Shown: positions 11,563 to 33,345 of the stretch, piece by piece
Layout of the letters: each line of letters starts with the position of its first letter
Numbering within the stretch: position 1 is the stretch's first letter
NCBI GenBank assembly: GCA_025642075.2
Contig: JAODUO010000188.1
Span: 125,001-189,000, forward strand
Length of the DNA stretch: 64,000 bases
Reading direction: 5' to 3'
Origin: Ridgeia piscesae
Lineage: Eukaryota; Annelida; Polychaeta; Sabellida; Siboglinidae
Translations under genes and position numbers: made by a program
Notes under the pieces: model-generated
Seen by the model: the letters and a program-made list of their open reading frames with translations, nothing else
What the model was told of the DNA's origin: nothing
The model's database searches: none

Positions 11563-13545
11563 TGGGTGGTGTCACACAATGATTCTCAATACCTTTTTCC
11601 ACGAGCATTCTTCATAATGAACCTCCAACCTATTCATTCCAAAATAACTACAATATAATTTATAAACCACATTTATAAACCACACATGTTCACATAAGCA
11701 CATTTAATCACATAGGTTCACATATGCACAGAACAGGATTATTTCTAGGTAACATGGAAGGCTTTACATACATTAAATGGTTCAAACTGCATTCCACCGG
11801 CACAACGTTACATTGTTATGGTTAGCGATAGAACATCGAAGGTTTTGCTCCATTCACTGGCGTAGTCAGAGGAGGAGGGCATGTCCCACAATCCCGGGGA
11901 AAAATTGGATGGTGGAGGACCAATAACTGGCTGTCTGATTTATAGAGTCACAAAATACAATGGGTTTCAGGATGCCTGTGTAAGATTTTACTCCCCAGTC
12001 CTACCCTTTCGCAAATAAATTGCCATAATTAAAATAGGATTAAGTAAGGAATTCTCCACTTCTGTCGCTGGCTGCAGCATAAGAGTTGACAGAGCAACGA
12101 AAATGTCATTATTCTCAATGTGCTAGATGGCTAATGGCTATTAAGGATTCAAAATGATCGTTGCCCGGTTACTAAACTAGGGTTAAATTGCGTTTTGTTG
12201 CTATTATTTTCTTGGCATCACTGTCGTCAGGGGTGAGTTGATCATGATTTCTTGGAATTTGGTCTAGTGAACCTCTGAATTTTAAAACAATGTCAGGATT
12301 TGATAACAGTTGTGTTCCATGCAAGTTATCTTGTACCAACAATGTAATCTTCTAGCATTTCTTTTCTTGGTTATCGTCATATCTCATATGTTAGGTCGAG
12401 ATCGGCCGCTTCGTGTGATTTTGTATAAACTATATTTTGTTTTTATAACTGTATTTTTCAATCTGGAATTTGCTCTTGATCGCCGTGTTTCTATTCAACA
12501 TTTGGATGACATCATGTTTTATTAGCACCCGTAAAGTTCATATAAACCTTGAAACTAATTAGGCCTATTTTGTTGTGTTTTAGCGCTTGTCATGGTTTCA
12601 GACTGTATCGATTTTTCTCTCGTATTCCATTGTGTTGGTGGTTGTGCAATATTACAGTGATTACAGTGACAATATTGAGTTGTTCTCGACGTAGCTAACA
12701 AGAATCAACAGAGCGTGACGGTTGGATTGTGCTTACCGAGGCAGATATATCACATATGCCCAGTAACGTTCGGGTCGATAGTTGTGTTTGATAATCGCTC
12801 TGTTGTGTTGTGTATGCTGTTATGAAACAGTCACCATTATTTTTCTTCACATTTTACAATATTTCATTCAGGAATAAGCCGTCAGTTGTGCTACGTTGTA
12901 TATCCACATGGAACCTGTCATAACAATTCGGCTTCATAGCTCACCTTGCATACCTTATAGAACTAATCCCTAACAGCATGAGGTCGATCTAACCCTCCTC
13001 CTCCACTCTGTACCAACTACGGCCATGTCCACTGTGATCCCGGCATACATCGTGTTCACTTAGACCTGTTGTGAGTCCTCGTTGTCTGACACATACACCA
13101 TTAAACAAAATCCGTACTTATTAAAGGAACTTTGTTTGAAATGACGATATCCATAACCGCATTCCCATGACACAACGGTGACAATGTCCCACTGACACGT
13201 CATGTTGTTGACACATTTACTCAAGATCACTGTTAATGATTACAATTGATTTCAAAAGCCATATCAGGTTGTCCTCTGACATCTAGTAGTACCAGACTCA
13301 CGACACTGCTGTCGACAATCTTCTCATCTCGTCGTTGCACATCGCCGAACACTCGCGGGCGACCACTACACATCATCTCGTCGACTAGTGGCAGGTTCTG
13401 TTTTTCGGAATCTCTCGACATGGGAATATATAATGATAATCCGTCGATACGAACTCAACTTATATGTCTTTAAACTTTTCGCATGTTTTATGGATTCGAT
13501 TGCAATGGAGGACAAAAGTGAAACAGACACGATTAACACTGAAAG
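11563..13545. other. Intergenic, nothing firm recognised
   Basis: No tandem array or transposon hallmark. A GC-richer patch at 13233-13421 is open on both strands but matches no family I recognise. Confidence 0.4.
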
Positions 13546-13938
13546 TGCAATTTATAATAATATTAATAACACTAATAACACTAATAAGAATAATAACGAT
13601 AGTAACAATAATAAAATAATGACAATAATAACACGAATAAACTTAATGACAATAGTAACAGTAATAGCAATAATAATTGTAATAACAACAAAAACAATAA
13701 CGATAATAATGAGTAATAAAAACAATAATAGTAATGACAATAATAACAACACTAACAAAAGTATCAATAGTAACAATAATAATAACAACAACAACTGCAA
13801 TAACAATAATAAAAATAGTCACAATAATAACGATAACAATAACAATAATAACAACAATTGCAATAACAATAATAATAATCTCAATAATAACGATAATAAT
13901 AATAACAACAATTGGAATAATAAAACAATAAAAACAGA
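13546..13938. repeat. AAT/AAC-rich trinucleotide tract
   Basis: Imperfect (AAT)n/(AAC)n over about 390 bp, giving Asn-rich, Ile/Thr-rich or Leu/Val-rich frames that are not genes. Confidence 0.9.
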
Positions 13939-13954
13939 AATAAAGACAATAAAA

Positions 13955-14985
13955 ACAGATCCATTTCAAACCCGAGCTTTATTTCAAAAGTACGTGAAAA
14001 GATTGTAGCTAACCGTCTCAGACCGCACATCTACACACCCGATTTATCTAATTATGTCGCAGTCTGTGTACAAACAATTTCACTCCAAGCTGCTCTTTTA
14101 AAGTACATAATGGCATTAGTCTTAACACTGATAAAGGCAAAGTTACCGCCCTCACCCTGCTTGATCTATCCGCCGCATTTGACACCACTGACCACCACAT
14201 TCTCATAAACGTTTATCAACATGGTACGGCATTTCTGGCACAACACTGAGCTGGTTTCCTTCATACCTGACTGATATATGGCAAGCCAATCAGACAGTAA
14301 ACTGTTTCTCATATATGCTGTACACCTCATGTGGTGTCCCTCAGGGTTCTGTTTTGGGGTCATTGCTTTTTACCCTCTATACAACGTTACTATAAGCTCT
14401 GTTCTTCAAAGTCACAACGTGGATCATCATCTTTACGCAGATGATACACAAATCCACATTTACTTGGCCACACCAGATACGTATCGCTCCCTTAACCAGC
14501 TCAGGGGTTGTCCCCAAGACGTCTCCCTTTGGATGATGAAAAACAGTAAATTAAAGCTTAGTGGAGAGAAGGCAGAATATCTCATCTTTGGTACCCCAAC
14601 ACTGCACTGAAGACGTGATGGCTGTTTCCCGACACATAGTTTGAGTCAGAGTATCACACCAGCCGCCTCAATGAAAGTTTGATGAAAACGTCAATTTCAA
14701 ACAGCATACATCGAAAACAGGTCGCTGTTTTTTTGTTTACCATATCCGCGATCTTCGCAGTATTCGCAGGTGTATCTCACATTCCGTTGCTAAAACCATT
14801 GCAACAGCTCTAGTAAGCAGCATATTGACTACTGCAATTCCATCCTTTACAAACAAGTGTACAGTAAAACATTAACGTGTCCAAGAAGCGTAGTCAAGCG
14901 TTCTCCGCGTTTCCCGTGCTCAGTGCCGCTTCTGAAATCATTGCATTATATAACCCATAAATGCAGCGCGGCTGGTATGGACTTC
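13955..14985 (+). mobile_element. Degenerate CR1/L2-type LINE, reverse transcriptase region
   Basis: RT motifs appear in shifting frames on the + strand: an LLDLSAAFDT box near 14160, CGVPQGSVLGSLLFTLY near 14332-14385, HHLYADDTQIHI (catalytic YADD) near 14428-14460, SKLKLSGEKAEYLIFGTPT near 14545-14605, and IATALVSSILDYCNSILY near 14795-14850, then RSPRF. Multiple frameshifts and stops mean it is dead. The 3' end runs into the 27-bp minisatellite. Confidence 0.82.
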
Positions 14986-15054
14986 TTAAATAATTTATAG
15001 CACAACGACAATGAACAGACAACGGTTAAGTGGTAGTGAGTGTATTGGTGTGGA

Positions 15055-16345
15055 CGCTGTGGGGGTAGCGGGTGTGACGGTGGCATTGACGGCACCGTGG
15101 TGACGGTGGCACTGACGGCAGCGGGGGTGACGGTGGCACTGGCGGCAGCGGTGGTGACGGTGGCACTGGCGGCAGCGGGGATGACGGTGGCACTGGCGGC
15201 AGCGTTGGTGACGGTGGCACTGGCGGCAGCGGGGGTGACGGTGGCACTGGCGGCAGCGGTGGTGACGGTGGCACTGGCGGCAGCGGTGGTGACGGTGGCA
15301 CTGGCGGCAGCGGTGGTGACGGTGGCACTGGCGGCAGCGGTGGTGACGGTGGCACTGGCGGCAGCGGTGGTGACGGTGGCACTGGCGGCAGCGGTGGTGA
15401 CGGTGGCACTGGCGGCAGCGGTGGTGACGGTGGCACTGGCGGGACCGTGGTGACGGTGGCACTGGCGGCAGCGGTGGTGACGGTGGCACTGGCGGCAGCG
15501 GTGGTGACGGTGGCACTGGCGGGACCGTGGTGACGGTGGCACTGGCGGCAGCGGGGGTGACGGTGGCACTGGCGGCACCGTGGTGACGGTGGCACTGGCG
15601 GCAGCGGTGGTGACGGTGGCACTGGCGGCAGCGGTGGTGACGGTGGCACTGGCGGGACCGTGGTGACGGAGGCACTGGCGGCAGCGGGGGTGACGGTGGC
15701 ACTGGCGGGTCCGTTGTGACGGTGGCACTGACGGCAGCGGTGGTGACGGTGGCACTGGCGGCAGCGGTGGTGACGGTGGCACTGGCGGCAGCGGTGGTGA
15801 CGGTGGCACTGGCGGGACCGTGGTGACGGAGGCACTGGCGGCAGCGGGGATGACGGTGGCACTGGCGGCAGCGGGGGTGACGGTGGCACTGGCGGGACCG
15901 TGGTGACGGTGGCACTGGCGGCAGCGGTGGTGACGGTGGCACTGGCGGCAGCGGGGGTGACGGTGGCACTGACGGCAGCGGGGGTGACGGTGGCACTGGC
16001 GGGACCGTGGTGATGGTGGCACTGGCGGCAGCGAGGGTGACGGTGGCACTGACGGCAGCGGGGGTGACGGTGGCACTGGCGGCAACGGGTGTGACGGTGG
16101 CACTGGCGGCAGCGGCGGTAACGGTGGCACTGGTGGCAGCGGTGGTGACGGTGGCACTGACGGCAGCGGGGGTGACGGTGGCACTGGCGGCAGCGTGGAT
16201 GACGGTGGCACTGGTGGCAGCGGGGGTGACGGTGGCACTGACGGCAGCGGGGGTGACGGTGGCACTGGCGGCAGCGGGGGTGACGGTGGCACTGACGGCA
16301 GCGGGGGTGGCTGTGGCACTCACGGCAGCGGGGGCGGGGCAGAGA
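15055..16345 (+). repeat. 27-bp G-rich minisatellite, about 47 copies
   Basis: The unit is 27 bp and begins ggtggtgacggtggcactgg. Variants differ at a few sites (ggt/ggg, cag/gac, ggc/gac). The + strand frame encodes Gly-rich GGDGGTGGS units; other frames give VALAAAVVT or PPLPPVPPS peptides. All frames are open because 27 is a multiple of three, and no start, splice or domain context suggests a gene. Confidence 0.95.
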
Positions 16346-16477
16346 CAGGTGTTTTAAACTTTAAAGAAGTACAAGCAGTTTTCATTAAAACAATGCACGT
16401 TAATGGAGACTGAAGGTTAGCTGAGGAGAGGAGTGAAATGTTGCGTGCAAAACGATCAAAACACACCACAACTTTCT

Positions 16478-16995
16478 GAACAAGATTGAACAAGATTGCC
16501 ACCTAGAGTAGAGAATTAACTGTAGATGGCTGGTGGACAAAGAAGCCCTTTGGCTTATCGAGAGTCGAATAGGCCTACTAGCACCCACACAACCAGCAGA
16601 TAATTTGTTCCATTCATTTACTGTGCTTTGTGAAAATGACAACTTTATAATATCTAGTCTACACTACTTCTTTGCCAATGTAGCGGACACGAGTTTCGTA
16701 ACCATTCAACATTAAACATATTTCTATTTATTGCTCCTTAATCTTCTTGTCTCTAGTCATATTAAAACACATTATCTTAGACGCATTTCATAGTTATATC
16801 CTTCATTTTTGGTATCATTTTGGTTGCTCTCCTATGTACTATTTCTCTCTCTAGCATAGCTATGTGTTTCTTGCGATGTGGCCGCCATGTCTGTATACAA
16901 TATTCTATAAGAAGACTAACTATTTTTTGTACAACATTTGTTTCCTTGTACACTATATTTGGCTTTGTTTCCCTCCGATGCTGAAATGCATGTAT
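16478..16995 (-). mobile_element. LINE 3' fragment (same family as 1971-3240)
   Basis: Starts on the + strand with two copies of a tgaacaagat-type repeat and then the gccacctagag segment shared with the copy at 1971. The minus strand encodes FSQSTVNEWNKLSAGCVG, the C-terminal tail of the RT protein. Similarity to 2001-2620 continues to about 16995 with many indels, so this copy is older. Confidence 0.78.
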
Positions 16996-17149
16996 TGTAT
17001 TAGTATTGTGTTTGTGATTACATATGTCATTTCATCCAAAGAATTAGATGGCTTGGTTCTTATTATTATACTTTAACGTGATTTTTACGTATATATCCAT
17101 ATCCAACCAGGAGAGTTTGGACAATTTTCAACATTCTACATAACTGGTA

Positions 17150-17930
17150 CAACGCCATATTCTGTGATGAACCAACCACGACAAAGAATGATAATTATTA
17201 CTTCTGACAATTTTTTATATTTAAGCCTTCCATCAAACTATGTTCTAAACACCATGACTTCCCACGTTCACACAAATGTCACAACTGCCCAGCAGCGCCA
17301 ATCTATGCAATACATGAACAGACAGACAAAGGGAGTGACATCATTTCACTTTAAGACTGGGGACATTGTTCTGAAACAAAACATGAGGAACATCGGGAGG
17401 AAAGGTGGCAAACTGGAGCCACAATGGAATGGCCCATTCAGGTAACAATTTTAATTATTTGCCTCAATTTAAACTTATCCTCAATAAATTTGACAAATGT
17501 TTCACGTGTCTTACTTACTTTTTAATATAACAACTGACCTAGATGTGTGAACATTATAGATTGGGACAAGACAGCACTAATTAGAAACAAGATGCATGAG
17601 ACAACATTGCTGCTGAATCCTAAATTGAATAACAACATACTTATTCACATTTTAGTTGTATTTCGTCAAGCATCACATATTACTTACTTGGAGTTTTTTC
17701 TGATAAATGCAATGACAAATATTGATCATTGGAGGTAAACTTAGTCATCGCAAGATGTTGATGATATTGGGGATTGGATTACTGTGATATAATAATAATA
17801 TTCCTGATAATATGTTCCTTATCATCAGGATCAGAAATATAGGGCCAAACTACCAGGTGACACTGGCAAAAACAACTGGCGTGATCTTAATGAGAAAGGT
17901 GGCCTATGACCAGCTGAAACCATGCCACAC
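17150..17930 (+). mobile_element. Integrase C-terminal-like remnant, interrupted
   Basis: 17164-17445 encodes a piece ending HFKTGDIVLKQNMRN then GRKGGKLEPQWNGPF. This is the pattern of the integrase C-terminal domain in Ty3/gypsy elements and in Ginger-type transposases (GD-VL--N-R-----GGKL-P-W-GP). After a gap of about 380 bp the expected continuation appears at 17825-17925 (IGPNYQVTLAKTTG then KVAYDQLKPCH). The break looks like an intron or an insertion. No catalytic integrase core was found upstream. Confidence 0.6.
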
Positions 17931-17944
17931 ACCTCACCTTCCTA

Positions 17945-18098
17945 CCTCACTGTTTTCTCCTACCCCACTGCCCTCTCTTACTCCACTGTCTTCTCCTATC
18001 CCACTGTCCTCTCCTACCCCACTGTCCTCTCCTACTCCACTGTCCTCTCCTACCCCACTGTCTTCTCCTACCCCACTGTCTTCTCCTACCCCAATGTT
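17945..18098 (+). repeat. 18-bp minisatellite, about 9 copies
   Basis: Unit of the type cccactgtcctctcctac with t/c variants; directly follows the integrase-like remnant. Confidence 0.88.
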
Positions 18099-19612
18099 AT
18101 ATATTCACGCACAAACACACACAGACAGACACAGACAATCACATGGTGTAATGGTATATAATAAACCATGGTTATAATTATTATCTGAACACTATTAAAT
18201 AGAATCAATGCGTGTGCACATAACATGTAATGTTTGCATAAGGAACACCAGCAGGGTGTGAACCTGCCACACATAACACTGAATCGATATTACCCTAAAC
18301 TATGCAAGTGAACAAAATGGTTAGACAAACAACTGACAATGCATTTGCATTACAAAACAGTATTCTAATGAATAGGGTATGTGTCAGTTAATACATATTA
18401 GGTTTTATGTGGGGTATGTGTGTGTAAAATAGTTATGACATTGCTTTATTGACTAATACAATGTAACTTTATAATAGGACTGACGTAGAATTGTTCAAAT
18501 TAGTGTCTTTGCAAGAGTGACACTGTTGGTGGCACTGCAGTCAAGTCGCTGCTCATTTCTCCTGTTCAATGTGTCTGTTTGTGGCCATATTCTCCTGGTC
18601 TATCCCATATCCTGTTTTGCTTGTTCAGTGTCTCTGTGCCAGGTGGCCTTCTCTTCACCACTTATCTGGTGTTTCTATAATAAAGTAATGTTAAAAGATA
18701 TATAAGCGCTACGTGATAATATAAATAATAAAATATAATAGTTATTAAAATATAATGAACAAAAGCAAAATAATAAAAATCCATCAATACATATACAATA
18801 GATGTATTTTAAAGACTACATGAAAGTCCTCCAAGTTAAGCAGTAACTACAAGGCAATGTATTTTTCAATAATATATTTTTCCACAAACAAACGAATTAA
18901 TTAAAGTTTATCGTGAAACTGAGATAATGTGCTAAAAACAGATTTTTTTAGATAAAATCCATGAAATTATGTAATTTATAATATCTGTATAATTTAAAAA
19001 TAGGGTATCCGGAAGTGGGAGACACTGGGAACATTCCGCCTATAGTACACTAGTACATAGTACAGTATCTAATATATCTACTTGGGCTCGGGACTCCGCT
19101 TTGGTTGCTCCTTACAACGTTCCCCTGGCGAGAAATGTCACGACCTTCAACCCTCACAACTGACCACTGTGCTACGTTCCATTGCCGGATGTGACCCTCC
19201 ATATTGCCAGCATCACGTGATACACCCTTTGCCACGAGGCATCGAATACACATCAGTTACAATTATAGTAGCAATTTCCTTTCTTTATATACCATATAGT
19301 GTTTGACTGGCGAGATTGTGGTGTCAACTTGTCTTAACTTAAACTGATATAACTATTTCCAGTGAAGTTAATTGTACTGTAGAATGGCGTTAAAACATCG
19401 TTTATATGTTATATTATATTATATGATACATTAGACATGTTAACATGTGAAATTATAATTATTCATCCATGCAGATTTATGGATATGAATGTTTTACAAC
19501 AGGCGACGTGAAACCAAGATGGCGCACACATCGTCGCCATTTTGTCCTTCATAAAATGTAACAAGGAATTACTTTTAAATGTTGATACACAATTCGTATA
19601 ATTCCATATAAC
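18099..19612. other. Intergenic, nothing recognised
   Basis: AT-rich; only short frames without motifs. Confidence 0.45.
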
Positions 19613-19615
19613 TCG

Positions 19616-19692
19616 CGGTGGCGGTGGCGGTGGCGGTGGCGGTGGCGGTGGCGGTGGCGGTGGCGGTGGCGGTGGCGGTGGCGGTGGCGGTG
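19616..19692 (+). repeat. (GGTGGC)n hexanucleotide repeat
   Basis: About 13 perfect ggtggc units; translated Val-Ala or His-Arg frames are artefacts. Confidence 0.95.
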
Positions 19693-20194
19693 GAAGATGA
19701 TCGACAAAAACAAATTACTGAACACCTGCAAGGGAGACGGGAAGTTCAGAGAGGAATAAAGAACGGGGCTAAGTGTCCAAATATAGAAAAGAAAGGGAGA
19801 TGTGCATGATCCGGGAAAACATTGAGGCACTACGTTGCTAAGCCATATGTTGAAGTTGCTGGAAAGAATCTGGATGGCAGAAAAAGACCAATATTGTAAG
19901 GGGAAATCGTCCAGCTGGAGTTTAGACAAGGAAGAGGAACAACGCACGGGATGTTTGCCCAGAGGTAGTTAGTAGAGAAGAAACGGGAAGGACAGGAGGA
20001 TATGGCAATTAGATTCATATACCTGGAGAAGGCCTAGGCTACAATCCCAAGAGAAATGACAATGGCAACACTGAGGTGGGTGGGGGTCCCAGAGGTCAGG
20101 TTGGTGGAGAGGACGTATGAGGACACGAAGAGCAGGGTGCTGTGTGAACCGGGAGTGTCAGGAGAATCCAAAGTGAGTGTTCAGTTAATAGAGG

Positions 20195-20475
20195 TAAAGG
20201 TAAGTTCCCATATAGCGCAGTATCCAATCCTCAGGATTGCTCAAAGCGCTTTACACTTTAGTTCCCTGGCAGTCCAATTCAATCAGACACCATCTCTGGG
20301 AAGCATGCAGCCATATGCTTCAAATAATGCGCGAAGGCTACTCGCACACAGATCAATCACTTGTCTATAGCCAGGTATTCATTTATACAGTTGAGTGAAC
20401 GGGAGCAATGTAGAATGAAAACAATTGCCCAAGGTTTTCAGACCGCAGCACAGGATTCGAACCCGGGCCCTATTA
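20195..20475 (-). mobile_element. tRNA-derived SINE
   Basis: On the minus strand the element starts with a perfect tRNA-type box B, gggttcgaatcc (complement of 20455-20466). It ends with taaagcgctttgagcaatcc and a gcgctatatggg motif, the conserved tail seen in many metazoan SINEs. Length is about 280 bp with no coding capacity. Box A is degraded. Confidence 0.65.
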
Positions 20476-20609
20476 GTTGAACCTGATGGTCTAAAATTGA
20501 TTAGTGATATCCCCAAAAATACGGTGTATATACAGGCACAAAAGAAGCCGACAAAAAACTTCGGGGAAAGTTACTTTCACCATGTCACCATGCAATCTGT
20601 GCTGTGCAG

Positions 20610-20900
20610 CTCCATTTGGCACGTATGGCGTCTTATCTCAATACCAAACAAGGTGGTGAAAAATTGGCATTTCAATTTCGTTGGAACAGTAAACCCGAAG
20701 CTATGTAAAGAAAATCACTACTAAACACGTTTGCGGACGGAGGTCTTAATATTGTAGATATTAAAACTAAAATAGAATCTCTATTTGTCAAAAAAATTCT
20801 GCAATTAAATAAGAGCATAACGTCAGGTGGACCTTCTTAGCAATGTATTGGCTGGGTATACACCTCAAAGAGCATTTAGTTCTGTTCCGCCTTTACCCAC
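20610..20900 (+). mobile_element. L1/Tx1-like LINE C-terminal remnant
   Basis: Fragments in different frames: RWNSKPEAM near 20677, then a GLNIVDIKTKIESLFVKKIL-like stretch near 20740-20800, then AMYWLGIHLKEHLVLF near 20840-20888. This order (W-SKPE, GGLN--D---KI-SL, YW-G) is that of the C-terminal region of Tx1/L1 ORF2 proteins. Frameshifts and stops make it non-functional. Confidence 0.6.
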
Positions 20901-21358
20901 CTTAAATGTCGTGGTGCTGGTTCACGTCCGGGTAATCTAGTGGGAGAGACAAGCCATCAATCGTTGCCATTTTGACGACTTTCAATGTTATTAGTAAGAT
21001 CATTTCTTTCAAATTAAACCATTACTCAGAACTGTATCAGCTTAGAACATGTTCAATGCGATTCTTTGTAGTTTGACTTGCTCGGCGCAACATATTCGTC
21101 ACATCCCATAATCGTTCGACGGACAGTCACGCGCGCTCGGACAGCCAGTCTGTGTTACGCCCCACGGACGTCGCCCGGTACAAAATTACGCAACAGGAAC
21201 AGGAGCGCCAGCTACCCGATGTCGCTTCGATCACCGCAGCAACTTGTCTCATGTTTCGCCCGGCCGCATCTATTCACACCTCGAAGTGTTGACCCAGGGA
21301 ATATCATCGGGCAACGTGATCGTGTTTACAAACACGCCGCACGCTGATATAACCACGT

Positions 21359-21464
<106 letters not shown>

Positions 21465-21494
21465 TGAATACACAGCGCGATGTGTACATTTGAC

Positions 21495-22028
<534 letters not shown>

Positions 22029-23205
22029 GCATATTTCCAGTACGATGAGTTTAGCGGCCATTATATTAATTATACTTTGTATCCGACATCTACAAATGCG
22101 TGTTTCTTAACACCAAATACTAAAATGAACATCCGATATCTTCCCATTTGTTAATCCTAATTATGTGACTCTTGCTTGTGTCATATTTAGAACACACAAT
22201 AAACACTGCGAGCAAAGAACATTTGATTACACCCACCCCGTAAAGGCAGCCTCTATTTTGGTCAATTGTTTGTCGCCCTACGAAACGGATTGTCTAAAAG
22301 AACTATCTATCACCTGCTTATTATTATAGCGACACATATTCCCAAACCGAAACACCGAACACAATTGAGAATATATTTAGATATACCCCAGATGTGACTG
22401 AGAATAAGAAAGCAGCGCGTTTTCTCCAGTAATCCGAGTAGGTTCACTTATGCAGAAATTCGTGAAATTTAGTACTTTGCGTGTACTTCAAAATGCGGCT
22501 TAAAAATAAAGAATTTGTATTTTTATGGGGAAATTTACAACATTTTGTAAAAAATATTGTCAAAAAATAGATATCTTCAATATTCTCTATATGTTACTGT
22601 CAGATCGGTAAGAGTTTGTGGTGGACTGTTTGTTGTGTACAGTGCCATATGATTTGTTTCAGGCGAACGTTTGATATGTTATCAGTTTTTGAATAAACGT
22701 GTTTCAACACATACACGGTGTTGTTTATCTTGGAGGGGTGCAACGTTTGAAGACGCATATTATAATTATTATCGAGATGGTGTCAATTTCCCTAGACAGT
22801 TAATCTAGCTATATATATGTCATTCTTGATGTATTACTAACTTTTATGAACTTTTGACGTTTTCGTCGAATCTATTTGATCTAAGACCACAATAAGGTGT
22901 TCATCCGCCATTACCCGAGCGACTAAAGAGTACCCTATAAAGCAGCATTATGCAGGTTGTCTGAATTTCTGTGAGCACACATGTAGTGTAGAGTGATTAG
23001 AAATGATGTTTTTGTGCAGCGTGGCATCAGAGCTGTCAAATTATGACAGCTGTCAGTCGGTGCATTTCTGCGTATTACAGTTGTCATTTTGCTTGGTGAT
23101 GTAATCAGGGACAATCCATGGGTGGTTCAAGCAGAAATGGGGGTGTGTTAGGTTTGAAAGACGTTTGTGGGAGCCTGAGGTACGAGAAGTTCACGAATTT
23201 TTCAC
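22029..23205. other. Intergenic, nothing recognised
   Basis: No coding or repeat structure beyond a short palindrome (agctgtcaaattatgacagc near 23022). Confidence 0.4.
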
Positions 23206-23211
23206 AGAATA

Positions 23212-23624
23212 ATAATATAATACTGGTTATATAATACTGATTTATTGGCGTCACCTAACTTCCATTTTTAGTCAAAGTGAGTCACCCTCCACTCAAGGAC
23301 TTGTAGTAAATCAATTATGTTCTTAGATGTACAGTAAACAAAGAAAATTACCTTCTCTTAGATTGTGCCACATGTAGAATACTAATCTCTTAGTCAATTA
23401 TTTGACATCTTGGTTACATTTACTCTGAACATACCGGTAGTTAACATAATAATTGTTACACATAACCTTTCAAGTATAGACCAATTGGTTCATTTGGTCA
23501 CTGAATGAGAGTGATAACATTGTCAGCCTGCAAGCACAACCAGTACTTGTCCTTGACGATGTAACTGTTGTCTCACAGCTGGGTTGTGGGGCTGGTCTGC
23601 CTGGGATAGCCGCATACCTCCAAG
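23212..23624 (+). pseudogene. Duplicate of METTL18 intron 4/exon 5 junction (pseudo-exon)
   Basis: About 410 bp nearly identical (a few percent divergence by eye) to 28702-29101 of METTL18. It includes the end of intron 4, its acceptor (cacag) and the first 46 bases of exon 5 (23579-23624, encoding LGCGAGLPGIAAYLQ, the SAM-binding motif). Identity stops inside the exon, after which an unrelated aacttctgtc follows, so no donor or full exon is present. It lies 255 bp upstream of the METTL18 start codon in the same orientation. It cannot make a protein by itself, though it could act as a decoy acceptor if transcribed. Confidence 0.88.
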
Positions 23625-23878
23625 AACTTCTGTCTATGGAGGATAAATACGCTGTGAAATTGTCAATAACATAGCTCTTCGAGATTAGTAGGAAATGAAG
23701 GAAACGTTATAATAGTCGCCTATTTGTGGTCATGCAAATGTGGTCTGACTCCTCCAGGGCTGCGAGACGGTTGTGGTTTACGGATCACCCGGCAGATGTC
23801 GTGAATATCGACGTCGCATGCATGCGAGCGATAAATGGTTGATCTGTCGTAAGAGAGCGCGAGAGAGACATAGAGGAG

Positions 23879-32728
<8,850 letters not shown>

Positions 32729-32949
32729 CTCTAAGAGCATTTCCTTCTATGATACCTTCTTGTGAACAGTTTTATATAGGTTTGGCAGCTTTTACATTTG
32801 GATGGATCATTTGAAACTGATATATATCTTGTAATTTATGAAGGAAACTAACTACCTGGTGTCGATTAAGTTTTCTAAAAGGTTATCCAGTGGTGGTCAT
32901 ATTCTTTTAATGGATTATGAATATTTTCATACATTAATAATAATAATAA

Positions 32950-33345
32950 TACAAGTGTCTTCCGCCGTCGTGGCAGCCAGGTTGCGTGAGCAACCCGCTC
33001 CTATGACCGCTTACAACGCTTCTCTAGAATTGTTGTGTGTAATATACGCCATCCAGTTCTGTTTAATGCAACTCGGAGCAGCTTTTCCATGTCAGCCCTG
33101 GTCTTTAGGCGCATGCCGATCTGCTGCAGGTCGGTGTCAAGCGTCCTGGGGCGGCTGGTTCTGGGGAGGCCGCGACGTCCTTGAAGTCCCTCCATTTCGA
33201 AATAGGCTGACATTGCCTAGTTTGCCGGCACTTTCTCGTCCAAACGTAGGACGTGACCAAATAGATGCCATCGCATGTCCATCACGTCTGTGCTTATTTC
33301 ACGGCACTCGCACCGTTCATACAAGTTTGAGTTGCTAATTCTCTC
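32950..33345 (-). mobile_element. LINE C-terminal remnant
   Basis: On the minus strand a LFGHVLRLDE-like piece near 33260 is followed by MSAYFEMEGLQGRRGLPRT, then DTDLQQIGMRLKTRADMEKL and ALNRTGWRILH. This is the order of the tail of several LINE ORF2 proteins (GHVLR, RGRP-T, DL-, R--WR). It sits about 220 bp downstream of the METTL18 stop and may be part of its 3' UTR. Confidence 0.65.

Noticed and set aside
10325..11582. 340-407 codon frames with RDPTSKQP or FDVGSLGC repeats
   Set aside because: 24-bp period artefact inside an ACGTC-rich element; both strands and several frames are equally open.
13233..13421. Possible coding patch, open on both strands and GC-richer
   Set aside because: No recognisable family, no splice partner, no repeat copy in the window.
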